Below are positions 47,220 to 56,375 of a stretch of 64,000 nt of DNA, piece by piece. The notes beneath the pieces are model-generated. The model was not told where the DNA came from. It was given only the letters and a program-made list of their open reading frames with translations, and searched no databases. This stretch comes from JACDAE01 sp963717195 (GTDB lineage: Bacteria > Chloroflexota > Ktedonobacteria > Ktedonobacterales > Ktedonobacteraceae). Within the stretch, counting starts at the first letter, position 1. Every line of letters starts with the position of its first letter. The stretch is taken from the NCBI GenBank assembly GCA_963717195.1, contig CAVQVR010000001.1, positions 1-64,000 on the forward strand, given 5' to 3'. The position numbers and the translations under genes are program-made.

Positions 47220-48422
47220 TTAGACCACCGCACAGGCTGTGCCGTTAAGCATAAACGCCGTCGGGGGCGAATTGGTCCCGTTCAAGGTGCCGTTGAAGCC
47301 AGGTTCCGAACTCAACGAAGCCCCTGGAGGTAGTGACGCATTATACGAAACGTTACTGATGGTTACAGCACTGCTGCTTTGCGTGTAACTTCCATTCCAG
47401 AGTTGCGTAATCGTCTGTCCGTTGGGGAACGAGAATTGCAGATGCCAGCCATTAATGGCTGTTGATCCTGTATTGGTGATAGTAAAAGCAGTACCGAAGC
47501 CGCCTTGCCACTGGTTAGTTATAGCATAATGCACGCTACAGCTCGTACCACCGGTATGTGTCGGCGTCGGCGTGGGAGTAGTGCCTTGTGTTGGCGTTGG
47601 CGTCGGGGTTGTTCCACTGCTTCCTCCAACGTTGGTGGAGTAAGAAGTGGTATTTAACTGGCCACTACCGGTAAACACTTCTGTCCCAGACTGAACGCTG
47701 AGGAGATATTCCGAGTTGCTCAGATATCCGAGCGAGACGAGCGCACTATAGAAATCCATCAGGTTCAGCGATGCAGAGGTAGTGTTCGAGGTACGAACAA
47801 ACGAGATGATGTTCCAACTGGCTGTCCCTTCGTAGAGGTTCCAGGAGGTTCCATCGACATTGAGCGTTGTTCTGTAGGAACCCGCCGGTCCTGCCCCACC
47901 ACCAGCGTAAAGCCAGACCATCACCTCATCCGAGGGATTGGCATTGCCCAAACTCCCATTTGGAGACAACCAGGTGTCATAAGAAACGTCAAGGGTATTG
48001 GTATTGTTTTGCGTCAGGTTGAAGCTCCAAGAAGTTTGCACACTGGCCCTGCTGGATAATTGGACAGGCAGACCTGTGTTAGGGAGCATCCAGCCCCATT
48101 GCCAGCCCAGGACCGAACTATCGTACGATTTCACAGAATTGGATTGCCCGGTCCAGTTCCAGTTGGTGCTCCAAGCAATGTTCGAGCCGCTAATAGAGGT
48201 GTCCGAGATACATTGTGTTCCTGAACCGCTGCCCTGTCCCCATAAATTGTTGTTGAGCCAGTATTTGCCCATGGTGATCGTACCAAAGGGGGTGCAGGTC
48301 GTGGCTGCAAATGCGGGCTTTACTACCGCGAAGATCCCTACGAACACAAGTACGGCTGACAATATCAAAGCACACACGACAGATCTGAAACGAACGAGGT
48401 AACGTGGCAAAGTTAGTAACAT
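47220..48422 (-). CDS. Secreted GH12 endoglucanase with CBM2
   Basis: 400 aa. A signal peptide (hydrophobic stretch to KPAFA, cut near residue 39) is followed by a GH12 jelly roll: TITMGKYWLNNNLWG, IAWSTNWNWTG, VKSYDSSVLGW, SDEVMVWLYAG with the nucleophile Glu, and the acid/base region near the C-terminus of the domain (SGTEVFTGSG). Two TPTPTPT linkers lead to a CBM2 (SCSVHYAITNQWQGGF, INGWHLQFSFPNG, TACAVV), with one Cys near each end for the usual disulphide. It degrades cellulose or beta-glucans outside the cell. GGAGG lies five bases before ATG. Confidence 0.92.
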   Translation of the reverse strand: MLLTLPRYLVRFRSVVCALILSAVLVFVGIFAVVKPAFAATTCTPFGTITMGKYWLNNNLWGQGSGSGTQCISDTSISGSNIAWSTNWNWTGQSNSVKSYDSSVLGWQWGWMLPNTGLPVQLSSRASVQTSWSFNLTQNNTNTLDVSYDTWLSPNGSLGNANPSDEVMVWLYAGGGAGPAGSYRTTLNVDGTSWNLYEGTASWNIISFVRTSNTTSASLNLMDFYSALVSLGYLSNSEYLLSVQSGTEVFTGSGQLNTTSYSTNVGGSSGTTPTPTPTQGTTPTPTPTHTGGTSCSVHYAITNQWQGGFGTAFTITNTGSTAINGWHLQFSFPNGQTITQLWNGSYTQSSSAVTISNVSYNASLPPGASLSSEPGFNGTLNGTNSPPTAFMLNGTACAVV

Positions 48423-48823
48423 CTGAACCTCCTTGCTCAGCAGACAACTAACCCGGTCATAATGGTAATTAAACTACCGTTGTTCCTGACAGCTTTTCCC
48501 TGCCCATCAGTTTCTGATACAAGAGAAGATTGATGGCTTTATCTCTCTCTTTCTCAGATAGGTACTCTCCCAGCTTTGAGAGCGTTCCCATAGAAGTATA
48601 CCTGACGCAAGGGTAATCGTCAAGTTGAAAAGCAACTCGTGTAAAAGCTCATATATATTGAAGGACTCAATGGAGGGAAAATGTCTATCGTTCTACCGCC
48701 GCATGTGGAAGAGCGGCTGCGCAGGATAGGTGTAACGTAGAGGCGTTTACAACACTGTATGGGCAGGGATGCGTGTGACACCTGTTCGTTTGATTACTGG
48801 ACAGTAAGCACAATGAAAATAGC
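48423..48823. other. Intergenic gap between GH12 gene and tRNA cluster
   Basis: About 400 bp. It should contain the promoter of the GH12 gene and the end of the tRNA transcript, both minus strand. I found no strong hairpin or conserved motif. Confidence 0.4.
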
Positions 48824-48907
48824 GGAAGATGGAGGATTCGAACCTCCGCCGGAATAACCCGGTACTGCTTAGCACGCAGTTGCCATCGACCACTCGGCCA
48901 ATCTTCC
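48824..48907 (-). tRNA. tRNA-Ser(GCT)
   Basis: 84 nt on the minus strand. Acceptor GGAAGAT pairs with ATCTTCC; the anticodon loop GTGCTAA gives GCU (Ser); the TpsiC arm has GGTTCGAATCC; a long variable arm is present as in serine tRNAs. CCA is not encoded. Confidence 0.92.
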
Positions 48908-48912
48908 ATGAC

Positions 48913-48995
48913 GGTAGGTGTAGGACTCGAACCCACGCACGCTCTCGCGTTCACCTGTTTTCAAGACAAGCGCCTTACCACTCGGCCAACCTACC
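48913..48995 (-). tRNA. tRNA-Ser(TGA)
   Basis: 83 nt. Acceptor GGTAGGT pairs with ACCTACC; the anticodon loop CTTGAAA gives UGA (Ser); a long variable arm and GGGTTCGAGTCC are present. Five bp from the next tRNA. Confidence 0.92.
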
Positions 48996-48999
48996 ATAC

Positions 49000-49070
49000 A
49001 CCGGGCGCAGGACTCGAACCTGCACCTGACTCGTTAACAGCGAGTTGCTCTACCTTTAAGCTACCCCGGT
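49000..49070 (-). tRNA. tRNA-Asn(GTT)
   Basis: 71 nt. Acceptor ACCGGGG/GCCCGGT; anticodon loop CTGTTAA gives GUU (Asn); TpsiC arm AGGTTCGAGTCCT. CCA is not encoded. Confidence 0.9.
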
Positions 49071-49075
49071 ACAAC

Positions 49076-49145
49076 ACCAGTGGAGAGATTTGAACTCCCA
49101 TTGACGGTTTTGGAGACCGCTACACTACCATTGTGCTACACTGGT
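49076..49145 (-). tRNA. tRNA-Trp(CCA)
   Basis: 70 nt. Acceptor ACCAGTG/CACTGGT; the anticodon loop CTCCAAA gives CCA (Trp); TpsiC GAGTTCAAATCTC. The only Trp tRNA in the window. Confidence 0.9.
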
Positions 49146-49150
49146 ACGGC

Positions 49151-49222
49151 GTCGGAAGCAGGACTCGAACCTGCTACATCGAGTTCTTCACACTCGCGTT
49201 CTGCCTCATGAACTTCTCCGAC
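49151..49222 (-). tRNA. tRNA-Phe(GAA)
   Basis: 72 nt. Acceptor GTCGGAG/TTCCGAC; the anticodon loop GTGAAGA gives GAA (Phe); TpsiC AGGTTCGAGTCCT. It is the first gene of the minus-strand tRNA transcript. Confidence 0.88.
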
Positions 49223-49298
49223 AAGGATGCACGAATACATGAGAACCACAATACACACTTATGATGTGCCGTTCATTTATTCGTTATTCCTTATTGAC

Positions 49299-49341
49299 AG
49301 AGTAACATTACAATTGCTATTTGTCAAGTATACTTGACAAA
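49299..49341 (-). promoter_or_regulatory. Promoter of the tRNA cluster with a 22-bp palindrome at the -35
   Basis: On the minus strand TTGACA (49322-49327) and TACTCT (49299-49304) are 17 nt apart and end about 75 bp before tRNA-Phe. The -35 is part of a perfect 22-bp palindrome, TTGTCAA-N6-TTGACAA plus one flanking pair (49320-49341). The palindrome may be an operator or give a second -35 facing the other way. Confidence 0.5.
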
Positions 49342-49457
49342 GCAGCCGAGGTCTCATGGGCTTATCGATCTCACTCCTGGCGTACATATGTCAAACGATG
49401 CACCATAGAGATGCACCGTTTGATGAGAAGCAAACTATTCTATGGTATCAAGCAAGA

Positions 49458-51521
49458 TCATTTAGTAGCTGCACAGTCATATAACTGACTACCACCAGTA
49501 CCACTTTGCGAACTTGAGCTGCTGGAGGATGATTGCCAACTGCTCGCCGGGACGACCTTACAGTTCTGAGTGACCCAACTGGTTAAGGTACTCTGGCTAC
49601 CACCACCGAAGCCTCCGGCAGGTGCTCCTCCGTTGAAACCTCCAGCAGGTGTTCCACTTCTATCGCCTTGTGCGGCAATGCGTTCGCGGATCTGTGCGGG
49701 CAGATCGTTACTATTGAAGCCCCCTCCTCGCGTCCCAGTACCACCTCCACCTTCACCTCCAAGCAAGAAGTAGCGGACGGTACCATTTTTAATCAGCGTC
49801 TGCAATTGCGCCGTTGTCAGAATCGGATCGCTACCAGTGAAACCGCCCAACGCCATCACGGGTTTATTCGTTTCAAGAATGATGGAGTCGGCTGAATTTG
49901 AGCTGCTTGTCGCTACCAGGTATTTAGTGCTTCCCTGATTGACCTCCAGGTACTTGATTAATGCAGCATCGATCGTTGTATTACCCAGACCTGCGCCACC
50001 AAAACCACCCTCACCCGATGGGCCAGCAGATGGCAGATCCTGAACAACATTCTGGACACCTGGGGCCGCACTCCAGATGACTGGTGTCAGCATCAGCCCG
50101 ATCAGCCCAAGCACCACCACTGCTTTTAACAGACCAGGAGCACGCTCATGCCGACCGAAGCCTGGCATCAGACGAGCAATAACCAACGCCAGAGCTGCTA
50201 CCCCACACGCCGCCGCGATGACAGGAATCAACCATGTACCCCAGGCGGGTTCCGCACTGATGATATAGATCTGTTCAGCAGCAGTAAGGATAAGTGCAAC
50301 TGGCAACAACCAACCACGCCAGCCACGCCGTCGATAGTCATTCCACATCACGACGACACCGATGCCAAAGAGAGCACACACAGCAGGAGCCATCACCGTC
50401 AGGTAATACTGATGGAAGAAACCGGCAACACTGAAGAAAACACCCATTGTTAACAGCCAGACACCCCAGAGAAGCAGCGATTGCTGTTGTGGATCTCCCC
50501 TGAAACGCCAGCGGCGCTGCCATGCCAGCGCTAGTATAGTCAGCAGAGCAAATGGCAACAACCATGCAATCTGACTCCCTAACTGAGCCTCGAAGAGACG
50601 GAGCACTCCCGCCGTCCCGGTTCCAAACGAGCCAGCACCACCCCCTGCACCCGCCGTCGCACCACCACCGTTACCATTTCCCAGCAGCCGACTGATACCA
50701 TTGTAGCCAAGCGCAAGGCTGATCTCAGAGTTATTCTGGGTAGAACCAACATATGGTCGTAGCGCAGCTGGAATCAGATCCACCGCCACCACCCAGGAGA
50801 ACGAGATCACCAGCATGATCACGACCGCTACTGCTAGATGCCAGATGCGCGTCCAGATCTTCCTTGGAGAAGCCAGGACATAGAGAAGACCATACGCCGG
50901 AACAACGAGATATGCCTCCAACATTTTGACATTGAAGCCGATACCAACCAGCACTGCCGTGATAATCAACCAGCGTAGTTTGCCCGACTCCACCGCTTTC
51001 ATCACCGCCCAGGCACCTAGCAGCATAACGAGAGTCAGCACACTATCAATAGTATTATTGCGGTTCGTGACCACGCTAATCGGACTCACAGCCAGAGCAA
51101 ACGCTGCGATCAATCCCGCCGTAACACCAAAATGGCGCTTTACCAGGATATACAACAACCAGACCGAGATGACTCCTGCTAACGCCTGCGGCAAGAGGAT
51201 GCTGAAAGCCGTAAAGCCGAAGACCTTCGTACTGATGACCTGCAACCAGAAACCTAACGGCGGCTTATCAATGGTCACAAAGCCACCTGGATCAAATGCA
51301 ACAAAGAAGAAGTTATGGAGACTATCCCCCATACTTTTCACTCCGGCTGCATAGTAAGCATTGCCGTAGCCATTCTGTCCCAACTGATAGAAATTCATGA
51401 AAATGGAAACCAGGATGACAACTCCCAGGGATATGCGACTCCACAGCGGTGACCAACCCCTGGCTGGTGGTTCACTTGCATCATCAGCTGGCACTCGTGA
51501 CATCGTTATTGTTGAACTCAT
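49458..51521 (-). CDS. GT39/ArnT-like glycosyltransferase with glycine-rich C-terminus
   Basis: 687 aa. About twelve helices; the catalytic loop is YYAAGVKSMGDSLHNFFF and FVTIDKPPLGFWLQV, the DKPP variant of the PMT_2 family. A glycine-rich insertion (GNGNGGGATAGAGGGAG) and a C-terminal extracytoplasmic domain rich in Gly/Ser follow, with Cys in QNCKVV and YDCAATK. Its family is common in Actinobacteria and Ktedonobacteria; acceptors are surface glycans. GAAGGA lies before the start. It is divergent from the urease genes. Confidence 0.85.
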   Translation of the reverse strand: MSSTITMSRVPADDASEPPARGWSPLWSRISLGVVILVSIFMNFYQLGQNGYGNAYYAAGVKSMGDSLHNFFFVAFDPGGFVTIDKPPLGFWLQVISTKVFGFTAFSILLPQALAGVISVWLLYILVKRHFGVTAGLIAAFALAVSPISVVTNRNNTIDSVLTLVMLLGAWAVMKAVESGKLRWLIITAVLVGIGFNVKMLEAYLVVPAYGLLYVLASPRKIWTRIWHLAVAVVIMLVISFSWVVAVDLIPAALRPYVGSTQNNSEISLALGYNGISRLLGNGNGGGATAGAGGGAGSFGTGTAGVLRLFEAQLGSQIAWLLPFALLTILALAWQRRWRFRGDPQQQSLLLWGVWLLTMGVFFSVAGFFHQYYLTVMAPAVCALFGIGVVVMWNDYRRRGWRGWLLPVALILTAAEQIYIISAEPAWGTWLIPVIAAACGVAALALVIARLMPGFGRHERAPGLLKAVVVLGLIGLMLTPVIWSAAPGVQNVVQDLPSAGPSGEGGFGGAGLGNTTIDAALIKYLEVNQGSTKYLVATSSSNSADSIILETNKPVMALGGFTGSDPILTTAQLQTLIKNGTVRYFLLGGEGGGGTGTRGGGFNSNDLPAQIRERIAAQGDRSGTPAGGFNGGAPAGGFGGGSQSTLTSWVTQNCKVVPASSWQSSSSSSSSQSGTGGSQLYDCAATK

Positions 51522-51605
51522 CGCGCTATTTCCTTCAAATGTAATTTACTCTGGCCTAACAGTTACTTTTATCTATAATCATTCATGTCGAACAATGGAT
51601 AACGA

Positions 51606-51699
51606 GTACATTCTTTCCGTTCCCCTGGCGGGCGTAGGGGCTTATTCCACTCCGTTGCATCGCACCCCTACGCCCGCCAGGGGAACGGAAAGAATGTAC
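51606..51699. repeat. Palindrome 4 (35-bp arms, 24-nt loop)
   Basis: Perfect inverted repeat with arms 51606-51640 and 51665-51699. The inner arm is GGCGGGCGTAGGGG and the loop contains CACTCCGTTGCAT. Loop and inner arm are shared with palindrome 5, the outer arm is not. Confidence 0.92.
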
Positions 51700-51832
51700 G
51701 AGGATTGGGCATACACCAATTGCGCGTTTCCCTTGCTGCTAACAACTATAACGTAAGCTTATCAAAACCTCGTGAGAGATGTGTAAGGGAAATGCAATTT
51801 TTCGCTTTGTACTTCTCTGATATTTGCTATAC

Positions 51833-51912
51833 CGTTCGCGTTCATTTGGCGGGTGTAGGGGTTTATTGCACTCCGTTCCATTGTACCCCTGCACCCGCCA
51901 AATGAACGCGAA
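51833..51912. repeat. Palindrome 5 (28-bp arms, 24-nt loop)
   Basis: Inverted repeat with arms 51833-51860 and 51885-51912, one mismatch. The inner arm is GGCGGGTGTAGGGG and the loop contains CACTCCGTTCCAT, homologous to palindrome 4 134 bp away; the outer 14 bp have no resemblance to those of palindrome 4. Confidence 0.9.
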
Positions 51913-52009
51913 CAAGTGCATTACAACATCAATTGACCTTTTCGGTTGACGTATGGTACGCTTCCTCTTACACACCCGGCGAATACAGCAAACGAAAGGG
52001 AAAGCATCC

Positions 52010-52717
52010 ATGCAGATTGAGCCCCTGGCATTTCTGCAACTCGCACAACTGGCCGATAGTGCCCTACCCATCGGCGCAACCGCCCACTCTTTCGGCTTGG
52101 AGACACTGGTCGCTGAAGGCACTTTGACCGTTGAGCAGCTTGAAACATTCCTACATGACTATCTGAAAGAAACAGGCACATTCGAGAGCACCTTCTGCCG
52201 CCTTGGCTATCGGCTCACAACGCACAAAGATACTGACACGTTTACCGCTGGCTGGCTGACGCTCAATGCACGCTTGAGCGCCTACAAAACAGCTCGCGAG
52301 AGCAGGACAGCCAGCGCTACTCTTGGGCGCAGATTTCTACAACTCGTACAAGGATTGGAAGACCATTCTCTGTTACGACAGGCAATACAGGTTTCGAAAG
52401 ATGCCCGCGCAGATATTCATTATAGTACAGCTTTTGGCCTTGCCGGGAGTATACTAGAAATAGACGAGGATGTGGCAGTACTTGCTCATTTACAACAAAC
52501 GCTGCTCGGACTCGTCTCAGCCTGTCAGCGCCTGTTGCCGCTTGGTCAAAGTTGGGCCAGTAGCATTGTGTGGCATCTCAAACCAGCAGTAATTGCCAGT
52601 GCGAACCGCAGTGCTGCTATTGCCCTCAATGAAGACGAGATCTCACTTTTTACGCCGCTCCTCGATGTTGCGAGCATGCGTCACCCAATCCTGACAACGC
52701 GCCTGTTTATTAGCTGA
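52010..52717 (+). CDS. ureF: Urease accessory protein UreF
   Basis: 235 aa from the ATG at 52010, with AAAGGG upstream. Family marks are LAQLADSALPIGATAHSFGLE, DARADIHYSTAFGLAG and a C-terminal SMRHPILTTRLFIS. UreF joins UreD and UreG in the complex that loads nickel into urease and checks GTP-dependent activation. It is first in the run ureF-ureD-ureA-ureB. Confidence 0.9.
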   Translation: MQIEPLAFLQLAQLADSALPIGATAHSFGLETLVAEGTLTVEQLETFLHDYLKETGTFESTFCRLGYRLTTHKDTDTFTAGWLTLNARLSAYKTARESRTASATLGRRFLQLVQGLEDHSLLRQAIQVSKDARADIHYSTAFGLAGSILEIDEDVAVLAHLQQTLLGLVSACQRLLPLGQSWASSIVWHLKPAVIASANRSAAIALNEDEISLFTPLLDVASMRHPILTTRLFIS

Positions 52718-52782
52718 TCACTGCTGATCTTCTGCCAGAAAAATTATCCAGTACGCATTACTGCCCAGAGGAGCCTGCGTCG

Positions 52783-53655
52783 ATGAGCAAAACGTTTTTG
52801 GCCCAGAGAGTGAAGGGACGACTACACATGACCTTTGCGTATGATGAGGCAGCTCAACAGACGCGCATGACACTATGTGAACAGGAGCCACCACTGAGAG
52901 TTATTCGTGCCTTTCCGCTCTCTGGCGGTGGAGCACTCGTCCATACGCATAATCTTTCGGGTGGAATATTGGGGGGAGATCAATTGTCGATCAGCGCCAC
53001 TATCGGACCACAAACCACTGTACAACTTACATCCACCAGCGCCACACGGATCTATCGCAGTTCATTAGACGCTCCTGCCGCAGTACAAACAAATACTTTC
53101 CAGGTGCGAGAAGAAGGATTGCTGGAATATCTCCCCGATCCACTTATTCCCTTCGCAGGTTCACGCTATCGGCAGCATACTTCTATCGAACTGGCCTCTC
53201 ATGCGGGACTCTTCTGGTGGGAAACAATAGCTCCAGGGCGCGAGGCACGCGGAGAATTATTTGACTACGCGCAACTACACCTCGAAGCGGAGATCACCAC
53301 TCAGGGCAAACCTCTTGCTATCGAGCGCATTAAGATCGAACCACAGCAGCGTTCTCCTTCGTCGCTAACACGGCTCGGTGCTTATCCCTATTTCAGCAGC
53401 TTCTATATCTGCAAAGTTGGCCTGGAACCCACCTGCTGGCTCCATATGGAGCAGAAATTGAGCACATTAGCACAGGAACTGAGCCGTCCAGAGGAAATTC
53501 ACTGGGGTGTGAGCACGCTGGTAGCCCATGGCTTGCTCGTTCGTGCTATCAGTCGTCAGGGAAGGGCAATTGCAACAGGTCTGTTCGCATTCTGGCGAGC
53601 AGCTAAGCTCGCGCTGTATGGACAAGAAGCAACTCCACCACGTAAAATCTATTGA
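52783..53655 (+). CDS. ureD: Urease accessory protein UreD/UreH
   Basis: 290 aa, preceded by GAGGAG. Marks: SGGGALVHTHNLSGGILGGD and SATRIYRS, LEYLPDPLIPFAGSRY, the usual UreD core, and WGVSTLVAHGLLVRAI. It is the scaffold of the nickel-insertion complex. The 66-bp gap to ureF is compatible with one operon. Confidence 0.9.
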   Translation: MSKTFLAQRVKGRLHMTFAYDEAAQQTRMTLCEQEPPLRVIRAFPLSGGGALVHTHNLSGGILGGDQLSISATIGPQTTVQLTSTSATRIYRSSLDAPAAVQTNTFQVREEGLLEYLPDPLIPFAGSRYRQHTSIELASHAGLFWWETIAPGREARGELFDYAQLHLEAEITTQGKPLAIERIKIEPQQRSPSSLTRLGAYPYFSSFYICKVGLEPTCWLHMEQKLSTLAQELSRPEEIHWGVSTLVAHGLLVRAISRQGRAIATGLFAFWRAAKLALYGQEATPPRKIY

Positions 53656-53746
53656 TGGGAACTTGCGGAAAAACGGGTGGAGAGGCAAAAGGATGGAAGC
53701 CAGCTCCACCTCTACGATTATAGGTCGATTATAGAAGGAGGGCCAT

Positions 53747-54049
53747 ATGTATCTTACGCAACGAGAGCAGGAAAAGCTATTATTATTTGTCGCCGCAGAG
53801 CTGGCTCGTAAACGTCAGGCACGCGGACTCAAACTCAACTACCCTGAAGCTACTGCTATTTTATCTGCCGAAATCCTGGAAGCGGCTCGCGACGGAAAAA
53901 GCGTCTCTGAGATCATGACCTTCGGAACCACGATCTTGAAGCGCGAGGACGTAATGGAAGGCATCACAGAGATGCTCCATGAAGTCCAGGTCGAGGCAAC
54001 ATTTCCCGATGGCACGAAGCTCGTCACCATTCATGATCCTATTCGGTGA
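53747..54049 (+). CDS. ureA: Urease gamma subunit UreA
   Basis: 100 aa. It has LTQREQEKLLLFVAAELA, LNYPEATAILSAEILEAARD and TFPDGTKLVTIHDPI, almost the family consensus. A GGAGG site lies just before the start. It is a structural subunit of the (alpha-beta-gamma)3 enzyme. Confidence 0.95.
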   Translation: MYLTQREQEKLLLFVAAELARKRQARGLKLNYPEATAILSAEILEAARDGKSVSEIMTFGTTILKREDVMEGITEMLHEVQVEATFPDGTKLVTIHDPIR

Positions 54050-54113
54050 CAACTCCCCCATGCCTGCAAGGGCAGAGGTTTTACGAGGCACCAAGATAAA
54101 AAGGAGATTGCAG

Positions 54114-54423
54114 ATGAAACCAGGCGAATATTTGCTGAAAGATGATGAGATTCTGGCTAATAACGGGCGTAAGACGACTACTATCCTGGTCAAAAATACA
54201 GGCGATCGACCCATCCAGGTCGGCAGCCACTACCACTTCTTCGAGGTCAATCGTGGTCTGGAGTTTCGATCGTCCCGCCGCCTATGGTATGCGCCTGAAC
54301 ATTGCCGCCGGGACCGCTGTGCGCTTCGAGCCGGGCGAGGAGAAAGAAGTGAATCTGGTTGCCTTTGGCGGCTCACGTACTGTTTACGGTCATAATGGAC
54401 AGGTCAATGGGCCACTTCAATAG
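54114..54423 (+). pseudogene. ureB: Urease beta subunit UreB, frameshifted
   Basis: Starts MKPGEYLLKDDEI with AAAGGAG before it. The frame continues correctly to HFFEVNRGLEF, then changes: the expected DRPAAYGMRLNIAAGTAV and GSRTVYGHNGQVNG are in the neighbouring frame up to 54423. GAGTTTCGAT has one T too many (run 54264-54266); GAGTTCGAT restores a normal 102-aa subunit. As urease needs UreB, either the base is an error or urease is inactive in this strain. Confidence 0.88.
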
Positions 54424-54688
54424 GCTCTTCATCCTTCCAGGGGGAAAGTAGGAAACCGGCTCTCAAGACCACATCTACTCTTAAGCTCAATCCTGCTCCA
54501 AAGCTCACATTTTATCCCACACGGACGCCTGTTCCCACTGATAAGATGTGACTAGTTTATAGCGCTGGTATCCTGAAATGGAAGAACCAACACACGCAAT
54601 ACATAACGAGGAGGAGTTCTTCATTTGGCTCTGTTAGTCTTTCTTTCCTCCCCGGCTTCAAAGTATGGGTTTTTAGAAAGGGACGTGG

Positions 54689-55819
54689 ATGAAATATCAA
54701 TTGAAAGACTCCTTCACACTCCATATCACAATGAAGCGGTTACTAAAGATAGGCATTACTTTTAGTATTTTCACCATCATAAGTATCCTCTTGTTTACTA
54801 TAAAAGCGGAGGCTTTCGTAAATTATCTCATGCCTAAACCTACTATTTACGCCTGCGTTGCGGCTCACCATAACCTCACCTTGACAACCGTTATAGCACA
54901 ATGCTCACACTTGCAACAGAAGTTCTCCAGGAAACAGGCAAATCCAGGAAAAAATCGTTCTAAGGCATCTGCTAGCAAACAAAAAACAACCAGCGCCATT
55001 CGCTCTGCTGGTTCCGTTGGTCCTAGAGGCCCCGTTGGTCCTAGAGGCCCCGTTGGTCCTAAAGGCTCTCCTGGCCCTAAAGGCTCCCCTGGCCCTAAAG
55101 GCTCCCCTGGCCCTAAAGGTCCTTCTGGTGGACCTGCTGGTCCTTCTGGCCCTGCCGGTAATTCTGGCCCCATCGGTCCTTCTGGCCCTCAAGGTGATAC
55201 TGGCCCTTCTGGCTCTCCTGGCCCCTCTGGTCCTTCTGGCCCTCAAGGCAATTCTGGCCCTGCCGGTTCTATTGGTTCCTCTGGTCCTCAAGGCAATTCT
55301 GGCCCTGCCGGTCCCATTGGCCCCTCGGGCCCCTCTGGTCCTGCTGGCCCCAAAGGTGATACTGGCCCCATCGGTCCTGCTGGCCCTCAAGGCAATTCTG
55401 GTCCTGCTGGTCCTGCTGGCCCCAAAGGTGATACTGGCCCCATCGGTCCTTCTGGTCCTGACAAAGTGATCAGTACACAGATAGTCAGCGCTTCGGCAAC
55501 TATTACGACCGACACAGGACAAGTTACAGCGGCGGCTGTATGCCCATCAGGTACAACTTTAAGCGGGGGTGGTTTCTATGTAGAGAATGCAGGAACCGAC
55601 CCATCACAATATGCGATTTTTGAGAACAGGCCCGTGTCAGGAGTCTCAACCTCATCGTGGACGGCTTCAATGAATGGACTCAAAACGATGACGCTCACCG
55701 CATATGCTCTGTGCCAATCTTTGGCAACATGGACCGTTTCAATAGGGATCCTCGATGGCCCTGTGATCGTTTCTTCCCATAAATCAGAGCTACATAACGT
55801 GTTACCAGTCGCAAAGTAG
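54689..55819 (+). CDS. Secreted collagen-like protein
   Basis: 376 aa. A signal or anchor helix (residues 17-38) is followed by a basic stretch and about 50 Gly-X-Y triplets (residues about 108-258, rich in GPA, GPK, GDT, GNS), with one phase slip (GPS G GPA) near triplet 13. The C-terminal 115 residues form a beta-rich domain (VISTQIVSASATIT, SGTTLSGGGFYVEN) that may trimerise the collagen. Exported collagens are adhesive or fibrous surface proteins. 18-bp DNA repeats in the first part suggest that the triplet number can change by slippage. AAAGGG precedes the start. It interrupts the urease genes. Confidence 0.85.
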   Translation: MKYQLKDSFTLHITMKRLLKIGITFSIFTIISILLFTIKAEAFVNYLMPKPTIYACVAAHHNLTLTTVIAQCSHLQQKFSRKQANPGKNRSKASASKQKTTSAIRSAGSVGPRGPVGPRGPVGPKGSPGPKGSPGPKGSPGPKGPSGGPAGPSGPAGNSGPIGPSGPQGDTGPSGSPGPSGPSGPQGNSGPAGSIGSSGPQGNSGPAGPIGPSGPSGPAGPKGDTGPIGPAGPQGNSGPAGPAGPKGDTGPIGPSGPDKVISTQIVSASATITTDTGQVTAAAVCPSGTTLSGGGFYVENAGTDPSQYAIFENRPVSGVSTSSWTASMNGLKTMTLTAYALCQSLATWTVSIGILDGPVIVSSHKSELHNVLPVAK

Positions 55820-56375
55820 CAGACGCATCCAGGTCGCAACGGGAACACGAGCAATGGTCTCCGTCCTTTTGCGGAAACAGGGATAAACATTTGCCTATTT
55901 TTGGAAGCGAGTATAGTGAACTCAGAACGGCTTCCACAGGAAGCATTCTCTGTAAAAAGGAAACATTCAAAAATTTATGCCTGTATCTCAACTTTTGTAA
56001 AACAGCAAGCTGACCTACTTCCTGTAACTTATTTTTGCAGCATGTATCATTCAGCCTGAAAACTGTTCATGGAGATACCAATACCAGAACAACCGGTAGG
56101 CACGGAAAGTATTGAATAAGTACCGTCAGATTAACGCATTACATACTTAAGCCGCTTCTGCGTGAAAATCACTGACCATAGGCAGTAGAGAATGCAGCCA
56201 TATCTACAGATTTGTTCCATTAGAAAACCTTAGCACCACGCCGCAGGAGAAAAAAGCGGAATTATGCACTGCTGACCGTCGCTTCGTCTCGGACGATAGC
56301 ATCAGTAAATTCCAATTTCCCTTTTATGCGCCTGTGTTGTCAGGGCAATGGGTAGACACAAGAAAGGTTTTTTCA
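55820..56375 (+). other. Intergenic gap, no feature recognised
   Basis: About 555 bp between the collagen-like and the WxL-like gene. I see no long palindrome, coding remnant or clear promoter, only A/T-rich runs suitable for the promoter of the second gene. Confidence 0.4.

Larger units (their letters stand above)
51522..52009. other. Divergent promoter region holding two palindromes
   Basis: 488 bp between the GT39 gene (-) and ureF (+), with palindromes 4 and 5. Both transcripts start from this interval, so at least one palindrome probably lies within or near a promoter or 5' UTR. Confidence 0.6.

Noticed and set aside
37140..54423. Programmed frameshifting as a general explanation of the split genes
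   Set aside because: No shared slippery sequence or stimulatory structure is visible, shifts go in both directions, and the affected families are not known for recoding.
55021..55470. Possible CRISPR or satellite array
   Set aside because: The repeats are in-frame Gly-X-Y codons of a secreted protein; no spacers.
54905..55522. Minus-strand Arg/Ala-rich frame of 205 codons
   Set aside because: Shadow of the collagen Gly-X-Y repeat.
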